Source: Rivularia sp. MS3 (GTDB lineage Bacteria; Cyanobacteriota; Cyanobacteriia; Cyanobacteriales; Nostocaceae). From it: 64,000 nt of DNA. The position numbers and the translations under genes are program-made. Location of the stretch: contig JAHCMI010000011.1 of NCBI GenBank assembly GCA_019192545.1, positions 1 through 64,000 of the forward strand. Direction: 5' to 3'. Shown here in pieces: positions 9,225-16,920 of this stretch. A model generated the notes under the pieces. The model was not told where the DNA came from and did no database searches. It was given only the letters and a program-made list of their open reading frames with translations. The stretch's first letter is position 1. Every line of letters begins with the position of its first letter.

Positions 9225-10418
9225 CTATGGTAGGTATCCTTCCACCAAACAATCAGAACCTACAATTCTCATCTCTACACGTTCCAAAGATAGTGCTTGA
9301 GTCATTGTAGTTAAACCTAAATCTCCTACAGGTGTGGGAGCATTACTCCCACCAATAATTTTCGGAGCGATAAATGCTAAAACTTTTTGTACTGCTCCTT
9401 GAGTTATGGCATTAGCTGCCAAGATACCTCCACATTCCCACAGCACGCTACAAAAACCCAAATCATATAGATAAGCCATTGCTTTTTCGGGTGTAAGTGG
9501 TAATAATTCCACCACTTCCACACCTTGTTTTCGTAAATTTTCTTGTACATCTGGTTTAGTTCCAGTTTCTGTTAATACAACAGTTGGGGCTTCTTGGGTT
9601 TCCCATAAATGTGCTATGGCAGGTAAATCGAGGCTGCGACTCATAACTACTCGTAAAGGGTTGTGCGCTCCTACTAAGCGAGAAGTTAAGCGAGGATTAT
9701 CTTTACGTACCGTGTTTCCACCAACAACAACAGCATCACATCCGGCTCGTACAACTCTTACAGCACTGCGGGCATCTTCAGTCGTTACCCAAGCACTGTG
9801 ACCAGTTGTAGAAGCGATTTTACCGTCCAAAGTCATGGCGTATTTCAAAATACCCAAAGGTTTTTTATGAAGAATCCGGTGAATAAAGCCTTCATTTAAT
9901 TTACGACAGGCTTCTTCTTCAACTCCAGCAATTACTTCTATTCCGGCTGCTTGCAAGCGCTTGATTCCACCTCCTGCAACTAATGGATTTGGATCTACCA
10001 TCCCTACCACAACTTTTGCGACTCCTGCGGCTACCAGAGCCTCCGAGCAGGGAGGAGTACGCCCATGATGATTGCAAGGTTCCAAGCTGACGTAAATAGT
10101 GGCTCCACGAGCATTATCCCCAGCAGCTTTGAGTGCAAAAACTTCTGCATGAGGCTCTCCGGCACGAGGATGAAACCCTTCCCCAATAATTTCCCCATTT
10201 TTGACAATTACTGCTCCTACCATTGGATTTGGTGAAGTACGCCCCAAACCACGACGAGCCAGTTCCAAACAGCGCTGCATCATAGTTCTGTCAAAATCAC
10301 TTCCTAGCGTTGTTACTGGCGATCGCTTTGGGTAAAGCAATTCAAATTCATCTGTTTTTTCCTTCTCGATATTAGATATTAATTTATCTGCACTGGGATT
10401 TGCAGGAGAATCGTTCAT
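9225..10418 (-). CDS. ribD: Bifunctional riboflavin biosynthesis protein RibD
   Basis: 397 aa. Catalyses the deaminase and reductase steps of riboflavin synthesis after GTP cyclohydrolase II. The N-terminal CMP/dCMP-deaminase fold shows RTSPNPMVGAV, then the zinc motif His90-Ala-Glu with Cys115 and Cys124 (EPCNHHGRTPPC). The reductase domain (about 190-397) shows KYAMTLDGKIA and the NADPH-binding WECGGILAA. The first 45 residues precede the conserved core; an internal start at Met46/47 (near 10283) is an alternative. No FMN riboswitch is visible upstream. Confidence 0.95.
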   Translation of the reverse strand: MNDSPANPSADKLISNIEKEKTDEFELLYPKRSPVTTLGSDFDRTMMQRCLELARRGLGRTSPNPMVGAVIVKNGEIIGEGFHPRAGEPHAEVFALKAAGDNARGATIYVSLEPCNHHGRTPPCSEALVAAGVAKVVVGMVDPNPLVAGGGIKRLQAAGIEVIAGVEEEACRKLNEGFIHRILHKKPLGILKYAMTLDGKIASTTGHSAWVTTEDARSAVRVVRAGCDAVVVGGNTVRKDNPRLTSRLVGAHNPLRVVMSRSLDLPAIAHLWETQEAPTVVLTETGTKPDVQENLRKQGVEVVELLPLTPEKAMAYLYDLGFCSVLWECGGILAANAITQGAVQKVLAFIAPKIIGGSNAPTPVGDLGLTTMTQALSLERVEMRIVGSDCLVEGYLP

Positions 10419-10593
10419 AATAAATAAGTAGTTTTACGTGGATATAGTTCATTTTCCAGAAAAATCGGAAGCCCCAAAGCAATTAGGAAAGAGGAGTTGA
10501 CACAAGCCCATATGCAAAGCTGCAACATAAAAACTCCACTTAACTTCTTGCATCCATATTGCCAGAGGCAGCATGATAAATTCCAATAAAATT

Positions 10594-10640
10594 AAGGAGG
10601 AAGGAATCAAACAGCTTTTGACTGCGATTCCTTCCTCCTT
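10594..10640 (-). terminator. Intrinsic terminator after mreD
   Basis: Perfect 15-bp arms AAGGAGGAAGGAATC (10594-10608) and GATTCCTTCCTCCTT (10626-10640), loop 17. Read on the minus strand the hairpin is followed by AATTTTATT. It is placed 130 bases beyond the end of mreD, so it probably closes the mreBCD unit. Confidence 0.7.
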
Positions 10641-10709
10641 TGATAGGGTGATGCGGTAATGGGGTGATGGGGAGACAAGGCGAGGGGGAGAAGAATAATT
10701 TACTTGCTA

Positions 10710-10768
10710 CTCTTAACTTCTAACTCCTAACTCCTAACTACTAACTCCTAACTCTTAACTCTTGACTC
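10710..10768. repeat. STRR array (TAACTCC-type) abutting mreD stop
   Basis: About eight degenerate heptamers related to CTAACTC fill the 59 bases up to the mreD stop codon. Similar arrays with the same unit occur near 14196, 36870 and 42360. Confidence 0.9.
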
Positions 10769-11404
10769 TCAAGATGATTGTTCTGCTAACTTCAACTGCT
10801 GCCACCAACGATTTAAAGGATAATAAACCACAGGTGCCCAAAGACTGCTGAGAATCGCCGAAGCTAGAGTCACCTTTTTGTAATATGCCCAAATGACATC
10901 CGAACTAGCAGTACCTGCCCCAATTAGCTGCAAAGCAAAAATCGTATCCGATAAAATAGCCATTGCAAAAACAATCAAGGCAATTGAAATAAAGTCTTCT
11001 TGGATGAAACGCTGTTTTTGAAATAAACCGACTAAAAAACCTACCACACCTAAACTGACAGCATGAGTCGGTTGGGGTGATGTCATTGCATCCTGAAGTA
11101 AACCTAAAATTACTCCAGCGAAAGCACCTTGTAAAGCCGAACGCTTAACACTCCAAGCTACAACCCAAATCAACAGCCAATTAGGCGCAATTCCCAATAA
11201 TTCCATACCGGGAAAGCGATTTGGTAACAGAAATAAACATAATAATACAGAAACAGCAATTACAGCCCAATCAGTAGCTTGACGCAAGCGGGGATGCCAG
11301 CGAGAAAGGGGTTTGATGCGCTTCTTCGGTTTTTTGCGTCGGGATGGAGGTAGCCCCGAAGTTTGTCTCTTCTTCTCTTTCTCCCGAAATTTGAGAATTT
11401 TCAT
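10769..11404 (-). CDS. mreD: Rod shape-determining protein MreD
   Basis: 211 aa. Integral membrane partner of MreC in the cell-wall elongation machine. A basic cytoplasmic N-terminus (first 45 residues, rich in Lys/Arg/Pro) precedes about five hydrophobic segments, the first near residue 48 (WAVIAVSVLLCLFLLP) and others around 80-185. Lies 24 bases behind mreC and ends against an STRR array. MreD is poorly conserved; the assignment leans on topology and the mreB-mreC-mreD order. Confidence 0.92.
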   Translation of the reverse strand: MKILKFREKEKKRQTSGLPPSRRKKPKKRIKPLSRWHPRLRQATDWAVIAVSVLLCLFLLPNRFPGMELLGIAPNWLLIWVVAWSVKRSALQGAFAGVILGLLQDAMTSPQPTHAVSLGVVGFLVGLFQKQRFIQEDFISIALIVFAMAILSDTIFALQLIGAGTASSDVIWAYYKKVTLASAILSSLWAPVVYYPLNRWWQQLKLAEQSS

Positions 11405-11428
11405 TGACTTATAGCCTTGCTGTCTGTC

Positions 11429-12217
11429 TTACTTCTGTGTGTTTTTGTCTTTGGGTTCTGGATTTGCTGGCTTAGGATTAACCGTTACCCAATCAAGAGA
11501 ACGAATCGGGGGAAAAAGTTCTACTGTCGCGACTGATGCAGGAAGTCTCTTTAAATCTAATGATTTGATTTTTCCTATTGGTACGCCTGAAGGGAACTTA
11601 GAACTGTAAGTAGATGTAGAAACAACGTCTCCCGGTTTCACATTCGGCACTTTCTCATAAAATTCCAATACCGCATCAGCAGAGCCATCTCCTCGTAAAA
11701 TGCCTTTAGCTCCAGTACGACTGATATTTACTCCTACTTGTGAATTCATATCGCTGATCAACAAGACACGGCTAGTATTGGGTGTTACGCTATCTATTAA
11801 CCCAACCAAGCCACCTTCTGCCTTAACTATGTAACCTTTTTGAATTCCTGTACTACTACCATGATTCAAAGTTACCTGTTGCCACCAATTATCTGCACTA
11901 CGTCCAACTACGCGAGCCGGAATAGTAGGTGTATTTTTCGGTTCTTTCTCAACGTATTTTAATAAAGCCTTAATATTTTTATTCTGGCTTTCTAATTCAA
12001 CAATTCTAGCTTGCAGTTCCTGTACCTTAGCATCCTTTAAATATTCTTCTCGATCCGGTTGGCTTTGGAATACTTCAAGCGGACGAGTAATACTATCGTA
12101 CAACTCAACTAAAACTTCACCTTGAGTTTGGCGAACGAATACAGTACCACCAACTACCAAAGCTAACAACCCTAATTGTAATCCAAAACGCTCCCACCAG
12201 CGACGTGCAGTAAACAT
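11429..12217 (-). CDS. mreC: Rod shape-determining protein MreC
   Basis: 262 aa from the ATG at 12217 (an in-frame TTG at 12235 would add six residues). Single membrane anchor (LGLLALVVGGTVFV), a coiled coil (KDAKVQELQARIVELESQNK), then the periplasmic beta domains with RVVGRSADNWWQQVTLNHGS, ISDMNSQVGVNISR and GDVVSTSTYSSKFP, all typical of MreC. It links MreB filaments to peptidoglycan synthases. A 241-base gap with a hairpin separates it from mreB, so it may be partly uncoupled from mreB expression. Confidence 0.96.
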   Translation of the reverse strand: MFTARRWWERFGLQLGLLALVVGGTVFVRQTQGEVLVELYDSITRPLEVFQSQPDREEYLKDAKVQELQARIVELESQNKNIKALLKYVEKEPKNTPTIPARVVGRSADNWWQQVTLNHGSSTGIQKGYIVKAEGGLVGLIDSVTPNTSRVLLISDMNSQVGVNISRTGAKGILRGDGSADAVLEFYEKVPNVKPGDVVSTSTYSSKFPSGVPIGKIKSLDLKRLPASVATVELFPPIRSLDWVTVNPKPANPEPKDKNTQK

Positions 12218-12405
12218 ATAAACCTTTGTATACAAGAGATTTTCTTAATGAATTTTTGAGCTTTAATTCGCTTAATTTTTAAATCTAATTTGTTGTTTGG
12301 AGACCATAGCCCCATTAAAAAATATAACTGCGAATTGCGGCAATTATGGCCTTAGTGTTCCTCCAGAGGAGGTGATTGCAAATTAATTTAATAATTTTAA
12401 TAAGA

Positions 12406-12437
12406 AGATATTGAATTCTATACAGAATCCAATATCT
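12406..12437 (-). terminator. Stem-loop between mreB and mreC
   Basis: On the minus strand a 14-bp stem (AGATATTGGATTCT with AGAATTCAATATCT, one G-U pair) closes a 4-base loop and is followed by TCTTATTAAAATTATT. It lies 21 bases after the mreB stop. It would act as a full or partial terminator that sets more mreB than mreCD mRNA. Confidence 0.65.
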
Positions 12438-12457
12438 ACTAGCAGAAAACACCTTCT

Positions 12458-13501
12458 CTAAATATTGCGAGAACGCGCGCTGAATACCCGTTCCAATTGT
12501 TTGAAATTTTCTAACACGCGCCCAGTACCTAAAACTACACAGCTTAAAGGGTCTGCTGCAACGTGTGTGACAATTCCTGTCTCATGGCTGATTAAAGTAT
12601 CTATGCCCTTGAGCAAAGCACCACCACCAGCAAGCATAATGCCCCTATCGATAATATCTGCTGCTAGTTCCGGAGGTGTGCGCTCTAAAGTTCGCTTCAC
12701 TGCTTCAATAATAACCGAAAGTGGTTCTGCCATACTTTCACGGATTTCTGGCCCTTTAATCGTAACCGTTCTTGGCAGACCAGAAAGTAGATGCAAACCT
12801 CTAACTTCCATCATTGCTTCTTCATCATCATGAGTGGGATAAGCAGAACCAATACGAATTTTGATATCTTCTGCTGTACGTTCCCCAATCACCAGATTAT
12901 GAACTTTCTTCATATACTGGACAATTGATTCGGTTAATTCATCCCCAGCAATACGTACCGATTCGCTCAGTACAGTACCTTGAAGACTCAATACCGCAAC
13001 TTCAGTGGTACCACCACCAATATCAATAATCATGTTACCAGTAGGTTCTGCTACCGGTAGTCCTGCTCCAATGGCTGCTGCTACAGGTTCATCAATTAGA
13101 TAAACTTCTCTTGCCCCTGCTTGAGAAGCAGCATCCATCACCGCCCTTCTTTCAACGCCAGTCACGCCGCTGGGGATACCAATTACAATTCTGGGTAAAA
13201 CTAGAGATTTACCTTCGTTTACGCGCTGAATAAAATTCTTCAGCATTAGCTCGGCAGTATCAAAGTCAGCAATTACACCATCGCGCAAAGGACGCAAGGC
13301 AATCACATTTCCGGGAGTTCTACCGAGCATTTTCTTTGCATCTTCTCCCACAGCCAAGGCTACCTTTTCGTTTTGATCGATGGCAACAACCGATGGCTCT
13401 TGGAGTACAATGCCTTTACCAGAAACATAAACGAGAGTGTTGGCAGTACCCAGATCGATACCCATATCCCGCGACAAGGAAAACTTACTGAAAAGACCCA
13501 C
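12458..13501 (-). CDS. mreB: Actin-like cell shape protein MreB
   Basis: 347 aa, full length. Actin-fold ATPase that forms membrane-bound filaments guiding wall synthesis. Phosphate-1 loop GIDLGTANTLVYV near residue 14, phosphate-2 IDIGGGTTEVAVLS, adenosine loop IMLAGGGALLKG; the N-terminal MGLFSKFSLSRD is the usual membrane-targeting lead. The gene is first in the mreB-mreC-mreD order and faces ssb on the other strand across a 334-base shared promoter region. Confidence 0.98.
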   Translation of the reverse strand: MGLFSKFSLSRDMGIDLGTANTLVYVSGKGIVLQEPSVVAIDQNEKVALAVGEDAKKMLGRTPGNVIALRPLRDGVIADFDTAELMLKNFIQRVNEGKSLVLPRIVIGIPSGVTGVERRAVMDAASQAGAREVYLIDEPVAAAIGAGLPVAEPTGNMIIDIGGGTTEVAVLSLQGTVLSESVRIAGDELTESIVQYMKKVHNLVIGERTAEDIKIRIGSAYPTHDDEEAMMEVRGLHLLSGLPRTVTIKGPEIRESMAEPLSVIIEAVKRTLERTPPELAADIIDRGIMLAGGGALLKGIDTLISHETGIVTHVAADPLSCVVLGTGRVLENFKQLERVFSARSRNI

Positions 13502-13835
13502 GCGCTTTTACGCCCCCTATTCTCGTTACTTTTTTACAACGTCCGTGCGAACCGAATCGTGCTGGATTCTATTATTTTTTTTGACCTGAGTCTAGTAAAG
13601 CAGATTAACTTTTTAAATATCTTTTCCGAATCTTTACCATGTCCGGGTCCCTTTGATTTTTTATTCCTCGTTTCACTAAACCCATCAGTATGCTTTTGCA
13701 ATTTAGGTATAGTCATTTTTATCATCTAATTGATAATTTTTGTTGTCAATTATTTAACACTACGTCAAATGTGTTCTAATCCGCTATTATAGAAATCATC
13801 ATCACAAAGTACACCCGTACTAAAAGCACAAACAT
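13502..13835. other. Divergent promoter region mreB/ssb
   Basis: 334 bases between divergent mreB and ssb, AT-rich, no supported gene. A box TATTATAG with good -10 character lies at about 13784-13791, roughly 45 bases before ssb. No strong inverted repeat was found. Confidence 0.5.
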
Positions 13836-14195
13836 ATGAGTATTAATGTTGTCCATCTTGTTGGTCGCGTGGGTACCGACCCCGACATGAAATATTTTGA
13901 ATCTGGCAGTGTTAAGTGTAGATTGACCTTAGCAGTTGACCGTCGTAGAAAAGATAGCGGCCCGGACTGGTTTAATTTGGAACTGTGGGGAAGAACGGCA
14001 GAGATTGCGAATAGTTACGTGCGTAAAGGCAAACAAATCGCTGTCAAAGGTTCCTTGAAGCTAGATAGTTGGAATGACCGCTCCACAGGTGTACCTCGTT
14101 CATCGCCAGTTATTAATGTAGACGACCTACAGTTATTAGGTTCTAGAAGAGATTCTGAAGCTGAAATGATGAATAGCAGCCCAGAACATTTTTAA
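13836..14195 (+). CDS. ssb: Single-stranded DNA-binding protein
   Basis: 119 aa. OB-fold protein: MSINVVHLVGRVGTDPDMKY, then VDRRRKDSGPDWFNLELWGR, AEIANSYVRKGKQIAVKGSL. Binds ssDNA during replication and repair. It is short for an SSB and ends in ...SSPEHF, lacking the acidic DDxIPF tip through which canonical SSBs recruit partners; only the final Phe is kept. From memory, Nostoc-type genomes carry this short form beside mreB. Ends against an STRR array that faces the convergent SIMPL gene. Confidence 0.93.
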   Translation: MSINVVHLVGRVGTDPDMKYFESGSVKCRLTLAVDRRRKDSGPDWFNLELWGRTAEIANSYVRKGKQIAVKGSLKLDSWNDRSTGVPRSSPVINVDDLQLLGSRRDSEAEMMNSSPEHF

Positions 14196-14267
14196 TTAGT
14201 AGTTAGTGGTTAGTAGTTAGTGGTTAGTGGTTAGTAGTTAGTGGTTAGTAGTTAGTGGTTAGTAGTC
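14196..14267. repeat. STRR array (TTAGTAG/TTAGTGG)
   Basis: Ten or so heptamers alternating TTAGTAG and TTAGTGG directly downstream of ssb. A second array of the opposite strand sense (CTAATAA units) lies at 14309-14344; the two can pair imperfectly in a transcript. Confidence 0.92.
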
Positions 14268-14308
14268 AATACGTTTATAATGATTGCTTCTACTACATTC
14301 ATGAAATA

Positions 14309-14344
14309 ATAACTAACAACTAATAACTAATAACTAATAACTAA
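14309..14344. repeat. STRR array containing the SIMPL stop codon
   Basis: Five heptamers of the TAACTAA type. Read on the minus strand, the array provides the last residues (ISY) and stop of the SIMPL gene at 14334. Confidence 0.9.
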
Positions 14345-15080
14345 TTTGTAAAGTCACGGATGCTCCCACTTCCTGTTCGCCGCCAATCACAGGAGTGGGT
14401 GCAGCTTCTGCGATTGCTGCTGTAGGTACACTTCTTCGATACATCACAGGTTTTGGCATTGAAGCATTGTCAACTTTTATATTGACAATTTCTTTTGCTG
14501 TAAAACCCAAACTAGAGAAAACAGCATTTGCCTGTTTCCGAGCGTCTTGAGTTGCTTCTCTTAATGCTTCTTGGCGTGCTTGAGTAATTTCTTCTTCAGT
14601 AGCGACAAATCGAATGCTATTAATTCGTGTTGCACCGGCTTTTATCGTTTCGTCTAATAATTTGCCAGCTTTATCCGTTGAAACCTGAAAACTTACAATG
14701 TTAGTAGCTTCGTAACCTTTAATTTTTCGTACATTGTCCTTGTAGCTGTATATGGGATTGAGTCTAATACCAGTAGTTTCTAATTTATCTACGTTACGCG
14801 ATTTGAGTAATGCGACTACAGCATTGGACTTACGAGCTGCTTCTTGCTGTACGATATTGGCAGCTTTACCTTGAACCTGAACGCCCAAACTGACTTTAGA
14901 CAAACTTGTAGGAATTGTCTGTGTTCCTCGCCCTGTAACAGTTAATGTTCGTAACATTACCTTTTCTTCAGCCCAACTCGGTTGGACGGAAGTAACACAC
15001 AAAAACAATGCGATAGGTAAAACTCTCCAGAATTTTTGGTAATTCTGTTGTTTGGACTCTAATAATTTTATTTTATTCAT
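14334..15080 (-). CDS. SIMPL (DUF541) domain secreted protein
   Basis: 248 aa. Signal peptide with hydrophobic core LPIALFLCVTSVQPSWA and a likely cut after SWA. The mature part shows the SIMPL/DUF541 signature (TLTVTGRGTQTIPTSLSKVS, LGVQVQGKAANIVQQEAARK, then TTGIRLNPIYSY). Family members are periplasmic or outer-membrane proteins (BP26, YggE-like) linked to oxidative stress; the mechanism is unknown. Convergent with ssb; the final codons fall in an STRR array. Confidence 0.9.
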   Translation of the reverse strand: MNKIKLLESKQQNYQKFWRVLPIALFLCVTSVQPSWAEEKVMLRTLTVTGRGTQTIPTSLSKVSLGVQVQGKAANIVQQEAARKSNAVVALLKSRNVDKLETTGIRLNPIYSYKDNVRKIKGYEATNIVSFQVSTDKAGKLLDETIKAGATRINSIRFVATEEEITQARQEALREATQDARKQANAVFSSLGFTAKEIVNIKVDNASMPKPVMYRRSVPTAAIAEAAPTPVIGGEQEVGASVTLQISY

Positions 15081-15271
15081 AATATTTTTACCTCATATTG
15101 AATTATCATCTTGTGATATTCTGTTTTAGAGTATTTACTTAATTTGAATGTTCCTTTGCCGTAAAATTAGTTATAGGAAAATAAAACGGCAACCCGTATA
15201 GAACAAGATTTATGATTTAATTTGATCGAAAAATCATAGTCTTCATAGCATATTGTGAGGACATATTATAC

Positions 15272-15682
15272 ATGAATTGGTTGTTAAAAACCGAACCTAA
15301 CGAATATTCCTATACTGACTTAGAAACAGAAAACACTACGGTGTGGGATGGAGTCAAAAATGCTTTGGCTCTAAAAAACATGCGTACAATGCTTCCGGGA
15401 GAACAAGCATTTATTTATCACACGGGTAAAGAGCGGAGGATTATAGGAATCGCAAAAATTGCGAGCATTGCATATCCCGACCCCAAACTAAACGATTTAA
15501 AAAGATTAGTTGTAGATTTACGAGCCGAGCTTAAATTACCCGAACCTGTGACTTTAAAACAAATTAAGCAAGATGAGAAATTTATCGGTTTCGACTTATT
15601 GCGATTACCAAGACTATCAATTGTTCCAGTTTCATCCCAATACTGGCAACATTTGTTAGAACTTGCAGGAATTAAAAATTGA
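15272..15682 (+). CDS. EVE-domain protein
   Basis: 136 aa, covering one EVE domain (PUA-like fold): MNWLLKTEPNEYSYTDL, TTVWDGVKNALALKNMR, GEQAFIYHTGKERRIIGIAK, then FDLLRLPRLSIVPVS. EVE proteins are thought to bind modified bases in DNA or RNA. Here it stands alone, with no restriction or McrB-like partner nearby, so a housekeeping RNA-binding role is as likely as defence. Length is typical. Confidence 0.9.
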   Translation: MNWLLKTEPNEYSYTDLETENTTVWDGVKNALALKNMRTMLPGEQAFIYHTGKERRIIGIAKIASIAYPDPKLNDLKRLVVDLRAELKLPEPVTLKQIKQDEKFIGFDLLRLPRLSIVPVSSQYWQHLLELAGIKN

Positions 15683-16920
15683 TATCAAGCTTGCGAGAAA
15701 GTTATTAACATCAAGTAAGCATCAAGAACTCTAACGGCTAATCGTGCGATTACCAATTTTTTTGGTTACTGTTGCTACGATTATCTATTCAATTGTTTTA
15801 ATCGAACCGTTATAAGCAATCATTCCTGGTTTAATTATGCCAACTTTCCTGATTAGAGTTGCGATCGCAGGTAAAGTTATCACAGGTTTTAGTGTTTTTA
15901 ATCAACCCTGTAGGAATCGCAACTTGGATTGATGTAGAAATGATTCTTTGGGTTAATGGATCTAGGCAGAACATTGATTCCGAGGCCCGAATCTTCTCTA
16001 AATCATTGAACAGTAGTAAGCCGGTTAACTGTAGTTAGGGTTTGCTTGTTTTGATAAGCAGCTAGAAATGTTTATGAAATAGAGTTAGAAGGTTCGACGG
16101 TTGATTTGTGCTTAATGCTCAAAAGCTTTACCCAAGCTCTACAAGGATTGCTAAAACTTTTTTTGTTTGTTGTCCTAAGTTGATTGCTTTTCAACTACTT
16201 TACTCTTCGCAAGGAGAAGCTAATTCAAAATACATCAACTTTTCGTTTAATATTAATAACCGTAAATCTTATAACCTAAAATTGTGACTAACATAATTAA
16301 AGTATCATTTTCTAAATTTACCTAAGTATTTATACTTCAGTAAAATATTCCTAAAGTCATTTATCTTGAACACTTATTATACCAATGGAAACTTATGTCG
16401 GAAAATCTCCGTCCCATTAAATTATAATTTTTCAGGAGTTTTTTGGATTTAGTAAGACCCGATACTTGAATATTTTTTCAATTGTTGCATCTCACCGTAC
16501 TATTTTAAAGCTGATAATTTAACGGGCGTGCATTGATTACCGCTTCATTTTCCCTTTTGACAAATTTTTTACTCACTAAAGTGTTTGTAACTAGCATTGA
16601 CTGTAATAGTTAATTCTGGTTATCTCTTTGTGGGTGTAATTATTATGCTTTATACAATACGTAGATTTTGATTGCTATAAAGAGATACAACACTCCTGTT
16701 TATCATGTTAGAATTTCTTGCCAACAGCTAATTGCACCGTTTTTCAACAAGCATTTTTTGCTGTGGACGTATATTAGTAAAAAATTATCTGCGTCGGCAA
16801 TGCTACTGGTAGCATATTTATCTTTGAGACAGTTTGAGGTTAGATAGTACGAGCAATAATTGAAACTTTTAATAGATTGATTAACCGCTATAAAGTAAAT
16901 GCGACTCAGGAGAAAGCACT
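15683..16920. other. 1.2-kb non-coding gap before amiC1
   Basis: No gene is supported. AT-rich, one HIP1 octamer (15861-15868), no tRNA and no long palindrome recognised. The last 20 bases hold the ribosome site CTCAGGAGAAAGCACT of amiC1. The gap may hold a long leader or decayed sequence. Confidence 0.6.

Noticed and set aside
10419-10768. FMN riboswitch upstream of ribD
   Set aside because: No FMN-aptamer motifs; the hairpin there reads as a terminator for mreD.
15683-16920. Pseudogene in the gap before amiC1
   Set aside because: No frame gave recognisable fragments; called non-coding.
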